Assembly (NCBI GenBank): GCA_016788565.1
Contig: JAEUSP010000135.1
Span: forward strand, 1-64,000
Direction: 5' to 3'
DNA length: 64,000 nucleotides
From: Chlorobiota bacterium
Lineage (GTDB): Bacteria > Bacteroidota > Ignavibacteria > OLB7
Part shown: one piece after another, positions 59,351 to 64,000 of the stretch
Numbering within the stretch: the stretch's first letter is position 1
Layout of the letters: every line of letters begins with the position of its first letter
Made by a program: the position numbers and the translations under genes
Notes under the pieces: generated by a model
Seen by the model: only the letters and a program-made list of their open reading frames with translations
What the model was told of the DNA's origin: nothing
Database searches by the model: none

Positions 59351-60685
59351 ATGACTACTTCCGAAACCACACACGTGATGATTGCCGAACTGGAACGGAT
59401 GTTCGATGCCTTCCCCGATCTGCCCCGCGAAGCAATCATCAAGCAGGACATCCTTCGGGTTGGGTTGGCGTTCGACGAAAACGCGCTTGCGGTGGCCAGC
59501 GGCTACAAGCCAAAAGATTACTTCATCTTCTCGTTCGACCTTGTTCCGCTGAAGGAGATGCAGCACCACGAAGCCTACCGCTCGCCGGAAGAAATTCGGA
59601 TGACCGGCGGGGTCTATCAGCTTCAGCCCACCATCGTTTCGGTTCGGGTCAATCCCGATTCCCCCTACCGTGTGCAGCTTCACGAAGGCCGCCTTGCCTT
59701 GCTGTGCGAAGGGGTTCACCTTGCCGATTTGGAGTTCCCACCAATCCCCGCCTACTACGCCCACAGCCTGAGCAGCGGGAAGAAAATTTCCGAGATAGCC
59801 CCGGCAATCGAGTGGGGGTATCTGATCTACCTCACCGCCTATCGCCTGTGCCAGTACTGGGGGAAAAGTGAGGAATGCCGGTTCTGCGACCTGAACGAAA
59901 ACTACCGCCAACAAAAAGCGCAAGGCCGGGAATACACCGCCGTGAAAACGATTGATGACATTGTGGAAGCAATGGCGCTCATCAACCAACACGACACCGT
60001 TTCCAAAGCCTACACCGTTACCGGCGGAAGCATCACGTCGTCGTTGCAGGGGATGAAAGAAGGGGAGTGGTACGCCCGATACGCCGAAGCGATTGAGTCG
60101 CGATTTCCCGGACGGTGGATTCCCAAAGCGGTGGTGCAGGCGTTGCCAAAAGATGAAGCCCAGATGCTTCGCGATGCCGGCTACCGGATTTATCATCCCA
60201 ACTACGAGGTCTGGTCGCCGGAGCTGTTCCCCTGGATTTGCCCGGGGAAGGAACGCTACGTTGGCCGCGACGAATGGATAAAACGGATTGTGGATGCCGC
60301 CGAAATTTTTGGTCCAGAACGGGTGATCCCGAATTTTGTTGGCGGCGTGGAAATGGCCCAACCGCACGGCTTCACCGATATTGAGCGCGCCATTGCATCC
60401 ACCACCGAAGGGCTGGATTATTTTATGAGCCGTGGGATCATTCCAAGATTTACCACCTGGTGCCCCGAACCAACCTCCGATCTTGGCCGCCAGGATGGGC
60501 CGCCGTTGGAGTATTTCGTGAAGCTGCTGCTGGCGTGGCGCACCACGTTCGAACACTACAACCTTCCGGCCCCGCCGGGCTACGGCCGCCCGGGCGTTGG
60601 CAATGCCGAGTTTTCCGTCAGTGCCTTCATGGATGTTATCCGCCTTGACCGCCTGCCGAAAGGGAGGGAGGTGGCGGAGGTGTGA
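59351..60685 (+). CDS. Radical SAM protein with C-x8-C-x2-C cluster motif
   Basis: A 444-aa enzyme of the radical SAM superfamily. The cluster cysteines are C167, C176 and C179 (CQYWGKSEECRFCDLNEN), giving C-x8-C-x2-C instead of the common C-x3-C-x2-C. Downstream, VTGGSITS may bind SAM as the GGE-like motif. The remainder has barrel-like segments (VIPNFVGGVEMAQPHG, RFTTWCPEPTSD). Two further cysteines (WICPG and TWCPE) are conserved-looking. It cannot be assigned to a known reaction. Placement 16 bp after a nucleosidase suggests a linked cofactor or nucleotide pathway. It is not MqnC/MqnE by motif. Confidence 0.8.
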   Translation: MTTSETTHVMIAELERMFDAFPDLPREAIIKQDILRVGLAFDENALAVASGYKPKDYFIFSFDLVPLKEMQHHEAYRSPEEIRMTGGVYQLQPTIVSVRVNPDSPYRVQLHEGRLALLCEGVHLADLEFPPIPAYYAHSLSSGKKISEIAPAIEWGYLIYLTAYRLCQYWGKSEECRFCDLNENYRQQKAQGREYTAVKTIDDIVEAMALINQHDTVSKAYTVTGGSITSSLQGMKEGEWYARYAEAIESRFPGRWIPKAVVQALPKDEAQMLRDAGYRIYHPNYEVWSPELFPWICPGKERYVGRDEWIKRIVDAAEIFGPERVIPNFVGGVEMAQPHGFTDIERAIASTTEGLDYFMSRGIIPRFTTWCPEPTSDLGRQDGPPLEYFVKLLLAWRTTFEHYNLPAPPGYGRPGVGNAEFSVSAFMDVIRLDRLPKGREVAEV

Positions 60686-60743
60686 GTTCCGAACAACCGT
60701 ATTTCTAAAACTACAAGGCCGCCGCTGGCGTGCCGACCAACCG

Positions 60744-61505
60744 ATGAACCTACCGTCACTTTCTAACTCACTTTCCAAGCTGATCCGCTCGCTGCATCGC
60801 CGCAAGGGGCGGAACCAGCAGGGGGCGTTTCTGGCCGAAGGGGAGCGGTTGATACGTGAGATGGCAGAGCATCCCGCAGAGGTGGAGTTCCTGTTTGGAG
60901 TTGAGGAAAAGGCGGAGTGGCTGCAAGAAACCTTCGGCACGCGGTTCCCAATTCACCGCGTTAGTTGGGGGAATGATTCGTTGTTTGCAACCGAGAACGC
61001 CCAGGGGGTTGGTGCGGTTGTGAAAATCCCGGAACCGATACCGTTACAGCAAGCCTTCGCCGAACCGAAACCGTGGCTGTACCTTGATGCTCTTGCCGAC
61101 CCCGGAAATGTTGGAACGATCATCCGCACCGCTGCATGGTTTGGGTGGGGTGGGGTGATGTTGGGGGAATCCACCGCCGATCTCTACAATCCCAAAACGG
61201 TGCGTGCCACAATGGGGGCACTGTTCACCCTTCCAATCTGCACCGATGTCGCCGTTGCCCAGCTTGCCCAATCGGGCCGCCCGCTGGTTGCGCTGGATGG
61301 AAACGGAGCCACGCAGCTTGGCCAAACCGCGCTTCCGTTGGATGGGATATTTGTGGTTGGGAACGAGGCGCACGGCATCAGCGAACAAGTGCGCCAACGG
61401 GCAACGCTGGTGCGGATTCCGGGAATCGGGGCCGTGGAATCGCTGAACGCCGCAATGGCAAGCTCCATCCTGTGCTACGAACTATTCCGCCAGCAATCGT
61501 CCTGA
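60744..61505 (+). CDS. SpoU/TrmH-family RNA 2'-O-methyltransferase
   Basis: A 253-aa SPOUT methyltransferase for rRNA or tRNA ribose methylation. An N-terminal RNA-binding domain (SKLIRSLHRRKGRNQQGAF) precedes the SPOUT core. Motif 1 is DPGNVGTIIRTA, motif 2 is VVGNEAHGIS and motif 3 is IPGIGAVESLNAAMASS. ATG 60744 begins the standard N-terminus. The target nucleotide is unknown. The 3' end overlaps the converging phosphoesterase gene by 24 bp. It may follow the radical SAM gene in one transcript (58 bp gap). Confidence 0.92.
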   Translation: MNLPSLSNSLSKLIRSLHRRKGRNQQGAFLAEGERLIREMAEHPAEVEFLFGVEEKAEWLQETFGTRFPIHRVSWGNDSLFATENAQGVGAVVKIPEPIPLQQAFAEPKPWLYLDALADPGNVGTIIRTAAWFGWGGVMLGESTADLYNPKTVRATMGALFTLPICTDVAVAQLAQSGRPLVALDGNGATQLGQTALPLDGIFVVGNEAHGISEQVRQRATLVRIPGIGAVESLNAAMASSILCYELFRQQSS

Positions 61506-62666
61506 TTCGTCAATCTGGAATCTCTTTGCTCCCCCCATCGGCAGCTCGGTTCCGTCGGCAGCGTTGATAAACCGAAGCATCAGTGTTCCGCTGGCGAACT
61601 CACCAACCATAAATCCCCCCGCGCTTGCCCCCCGCTCCTGTTCGGTGTTGATCGGGTGAGTAAACTCGCTGGGGGGATTGGGGGATTTCACCGGCTCACG
61701 CTTTGCCCCCGCGCCGCTGATGGCAAACACTTTTGGGCAGTTGTCGCAAACCCGTTCGGGGTAGTTCAGCAGTTGCAGGCTGTGGTCGTGGCCGGCCATC
61801 ATCAGCTGCACCCGCGCACCGCTTCGGTTGATGATTGCAAACAGGGTGTCGGTGTAGGCTTGGTATTCCTGGGTGCAGTTATCCTGATTGCTCAGAAACT
61901 CAAACACCCCGCGGTACGGGTCATCCCCTTCGTGTAGGCAGTTCCCCACGTATCCCACTCTTCGTTCCTGTGGCAACCACCGCCGCCAACCTCCATGCTC
62001 CCCCACAGTAAATGGCGAGTGGTGGGTTGCAATGATTCGCCATTTTACCCCGGCTGCGGTTGCCGAGCGGCGCAGCAGGCGTTCAAGGCTGTCGAAGATC
62101 ACCCCGCAGTTACTCACCCCAACAGCAAGCGGCAATCCGGAATCGAACAGGATGAACTCCACCGTGTCGCGCGTGCCTTCGGCAATGGCGCGGCGGATGC
62201 TGGCCGGGTGGCCGTAATGGTAGGTCCATTCGGGGATTTGCGCGGCGTAGATATTCCCTTGCTTGCAACTGTTCATCGGGATTGGGCCAACGGTTCGGCA
62301 GTAGTAGTCGTGGTTGCCAGCAATTGCGTGGACGTTTTGCTTCCCCAGGCTTTTCAGCAACCCTGCGTGTGGGCCAAGAACGTCGGCAATCAGTTTCGTG
62401 CGTTCGGGTTCGGGTTGGTTCAGCCCAATCGGGTAGAAATTATCCCCCAAAAACAGCAGTAATCCCAACGGCTTCCCCTGCTGGCGCAAGGTGTTGCTCC
62501 ACTGGCTCATCCCTTTTGCGCAGCCATCCAGCACCGGCCCGGCTTCGCCGGCATCGCCAATGGCAAAGAAGGTGAGCGGTTGCTGGGCCGCCAGCAGGCA
62601 GGGGAAGAGCAGAAGGGAAAAAAGTGAGAGGAGAGGAGGGAAGAACTGCATATTTTGCGTGGGCAT
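61482..62666 (-). CDS. Secreted calcineurin-like metallophosphoesterase
   Basis: A 394-aa exported phosphoesterase. The signal peptide includes FFPPLLSLFSLLLFPCLLAAQ. ATG 62666 is selected; 62651 or 62684 are also possible. Metallophosphatase motifs are GDAGE, GDNFYP, GNHDYY, THHSP and GHDHS, in the expected order, giving a two-metal active site. It is similar in arrangement to secreted purple-acid-type phosphatases. A C-terminal region (GFMVGEFASGTLMLRFINA) ends near the stop. The natural substrate is unknown. It converges on the SpoU gene. Confidence 0.88.
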   Translation of the reverse strand: MPTQNMQFFPPLLSLFSLLLFPCLLAAQQPLTFFAIGDAGEAGPVLDGCAKGMSQWSNTLRQQGKPLGLLLFLGDNFYPIGLNQPEPERTKLIADVLGPHAGLLKSLGKQNVHAIAGNHDYYCRTVGPIPMNSCKQGNIYAAQIPEWTYHYGHPASIRRAIAEGTRDTVEFILFDSGLPLAVGVSNCGVIFDSLERLLRRSATAAGVKWRIIATHHSPFTVGEHGGWRRWLPQERRVGYVGNCLHEGDDPYRGVFEFLSNQDNCTQEYQAYTDTLFAIINRSGARVQLMMAGHDHSLQLLNYPERVCDNCPKVFAISGAGAKREPVKSPNPPSEFTHPINTEQERGASAGGFMVGEFASGTLMLRFINAADGTELPMGGAKRFQIDESGRLLAE

Positions 62667-62828
62667 AGCTACGGCTTGGTTCATTGTGCAGCGGGGAATA
62701 TCGTGCAGGCCATCCGCTTCTGATGTGAGCAAGTGTTGTTGGCCAAGATTGCCGGAAAGTACGGGGAACCCTGCCGACCAGTTTGGCTCTAAGCCTTCCG
62801 CAGCCATTTCGGCAACCCTTATTCGGCA

Positions 62829-63434
62829 ATGACGCAACTCACGGACGAGGAATTGATTCGGCAGACCCTTGAGGGGAAGCAGCACGCTTTTGCCGAGCTG
62901 GTTCGCCGTTACGAACGCCGGGTTTCCGTCACGATCAGGTCGGTGATTGGCGAGATTCCGCAGGATGAAACGGCCGACATCGCCCAAGATATTTTCGTGC
63001 TGGTGTTCCGGGCGTTGGGGTCGTTCCGTGGCGAGTCGCAGTTCAGCACGTGGCTAACACGGATAGCGTTGCGCCACTGCTACCGCGAATCAAAACGCCG
63101 CAAACGGAAAGGGGCATTGTTCGTGCGGTTCGGGTTTGGCAACAACGACGACGACCGCGAACCCCCCGAAGAACGCTTTGCCGGAACATCCAAAACTGAC
63201 GCGCCAATCATTGCCGAAGAACGAAAAACAGCGGTGATGGAGGCCTTGAAAAAATTGCCGGAAGAGTTCCGAACCGTGCTGGTGCTTCGGATTGTGGAAG
63301 AGATGTCGGTGGAGGAAGTTGCCGAGATGCTGGGGATTTCCACCGGAACCGTGAAGTCACGGCTCTTCCGAGCAAAAGATAAAATGAGGGAACTGCTTGC
63401 AGGCCAAGATGTAGAAGTGGCAATAGATGCATGA
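62829..63434 (+). CDS. ECF RNA polymerase sigma factor (RpoE-like)
   Basis: A 201-aa ECF sigma factor. Region 2 contains FAELVRRYERRVSVTIRSVIG and TADIAQDIFVLVFRALGSF. Region 4 contains the helix-turn-helix MSVEEVAEMLGISTGTVKSRL. The linker is longer and more charged than in SigK-type factors (EPPEERFAGTSKTD). Two small genes follow on the same strand: a membrane protein and a periplasmic protein, forming a candidate sigma/anti-sigma/sensor operon. It is a separate system from the one at 33249. Confidence 0.93.
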   Translation: MTQLTDEELIRQTLEGKQHAFAELVRRYERRVSVTIRSVIGEIPQDETADIAQDIFVLVFRALGSFRGESQFSTWLTRIALRHCYRESKRRKRKGALFVRFGFGNNDDDREPPEERFAGTSKTDAPIIAEERKTAVMEALKKLPEEFRTVLVLRIVEEMSVEEVAEMLGISTGTVKSRLFRAKDKMRELLAGQDVEVAIDA

Positions 63435-63487
63435 GGCCAGTAACCGACTCCCGACAACCGAAACCCGACAACCGATTCCCGATAACC

Positions 63488-63757
63488 ATGTCACGCGAGA
63501 ACATTGAACAGATCATGCGCCAATCGTACGCGCCGCAGCTTCCATACGGGTTTGCCGAACGTGTGGCCCGTTTGGTGATGTCGCCGGAAGGGAAATCCAC
63601 GGTGTGGGATGCGCTGCTCAATTTCTCGCCGCGAATAAGTTTGGCACTGGGTGCGGCGGCCACCGTCTTGTTGGTGCTTGGCTTCACGGGGTCCGGCCCA
63701 CACATCATTGATGCGATTGACCAATTCAGCACACTTAGCTCAATTCTACCATTCTGA
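63488..63757 (+). CDS. Small membrane protein, possible anti-sigma factor
   Basis: An 89-aa protein. The N-terminal 45 residues are soluble (ENIEQIMRQSYAPQLPYGFAERVARLV) and a single membrane helix follows near 54-70 (LALGAAATVLLVLGFTG). This organisation fits a minimal anti-sigma factor for the ECF gene immediately upstream, with cytoplasmic N-terminus binding sigma, but no signature is visible. ATG 63488 follows a short imperfect repeat region (CCGACAACCGAAACCCGACA). Its stop overlaps the next start as TGATG. Confidence 0.7.
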   Translation: MSRENIEQIMRQSYAPQLPYGFAERVARLVMSPEGKSTVWDALLNFSPRISLALGAAATVLLVLGFTGSGPHIIDAIDQFSTLSSILPF

Positions 63758-64000
63758 TGACCACGCGCACCAAAGCCATCTTCAGCCTTTCGTCAGTCTT
63801 CCTGATTGGATTGATCTGCGGCGGCGCGATTGTGGGCCTTGTGATCCGCGACCGCATCCGCGATGCAGAGCGGATGAAGGAGAAAGAAGGATTCTCCGAA
63901 GCATTTCTTGATCGCTTAGAGGCCACGCAGGCGCAGCGCGATTCGCTGCGGGGATCGTTGGAGCAGGCCTACGAGGAAATTCGCGCGCTGCGGAGTGCCG
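63757..64000 (+). CDS. CpxP/Spy-like periplasmic protein, 5' part only
   Basis: The first 81 codons are open to the window end. An N-terminal membrane or signal segment (FSLSSVFLIGLICGGAIVGLVI) precedes a helical domain with an LEATQAQRDSL pattern and charged heptads. This is like the LTxxQ-type periplasmic metal/stress sensor proteins (CpxP, Spy, ZraP). The start overlaps the preceding stop (TGATG), so the three genes form an operon with the ECF sigma factor. The end of the gene is outside the window. Confidence 0.65.
   Translation, partial: MTTRTKAIFSLSSVFLIGLICGGAIVGLVIRDRIRDAERMKEKEGFSEAFLDRLEATQAQRDSLRGSLEQAYEEIRALRSA

Noticed and set aside
58738-60685. Futalosine (menaquinone) operon with MqnB and MqnC/MqnE
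   Set aside because: The nucleosidase could be MqnB, but the radical SAM protein has C-x8-C-x2-C rather than the motif of MqnC or MqnE, and no other mqn gene is nearby.
59345-60940. 531-codon frame opposite the radical SAM gene
   Set aside because: It is a shadow of the radical SAM coding region; no domain is visible and codon bias follows the plus strand.

Overview
The window is about 64 kb of gene-dense bacterial chromosome, roughly 60% GC by eye. It most likely comes from a Bacteroidota lineage of the Chlorobi/Ignavibacteria/Kapabacteria type. The best evidence is a large secreted protein (27428-31813) ending in a type IX secretion sorting domain (asparagine-proline-rich NHPNPFNP motif followed by SGLYYYRL). 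Supporting evidence is a recurring TANNTTYGC box upstream of genes, which resembles the Bacteroidota TANNTTTG -7 element, and the scarcity of Shine-Dalgarno sites. The phylum-level placement is an inference; there is no rRNA gene in the window.

Layout: (1) 1-4117, the end of a type I restriction-modification locus (HsdS tail, HsdR, YgjP-like metallohydrolase). (2) 4178-11169, housekeeping genes: initiator tRNA, FtsY, PgsA, Pta, a glycosyltransferase, a Nudix hydrolase and an aldolase. (3) 11369-15355, a giant VWA/WD40/Ig-like protein with a possible C-terminal barrel. (4) 15576-22984, a tightly coupled four-gene cassette: an unknown 433-aa protein, a phospholipase-D-like protein, a SNF2-type helicase and a 141-aa protein. 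It has the look of an anti-phage or DNA-processing system, matches no complete system I can name, and is the main discovery candidate. (5) 23025-27427, dprA, a TPR-adenylate cyclase with DNA-level 120-bp repeats, and an array of long palindromic repeats. (6) 27428-37642, the T9SS adhesin, an ECF sigma/anti-sigma pair, a HAD hydrolase, PdxJ and two membrane proteins. (7) 38036-41150, the gnd-zwf-pgl oxidative pentose phosphate operon. (8) 41218-46598, a DUF1573 lipoprotein, a CopD-like protein, two NfeD-like proteins, a flotillin and a class D beta-lactamase. (9) 46657-54873, mostly minus strand: XerD, Nth, MalQ, DinB-like, GroES-like and LOG proteins among others. (10) 55070-64000, HrpB, an outer-membrane protein, a nucleosidase with an unusual radical SAM partner, a SpoU methyltransferase, a phosphoesterase, and a second ECF sigma locus running off the end.

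Intergenic DNA is unusually repeat-rich. Several families recur: the heptamer GAATGYC, the decamers CCACTGACCA and GAAGAGTGAA, the motif CACAGAGACACAGAG, and palindromic units of about 110-150 bp. Several of these begin exactly at the 3' ends of genes, commonly after a G-tract, and in some cases supply the stop codon.

All coordinates, motifs and hairpins were read directly from the sequence. Family names come from recalled motifs, without database searches.
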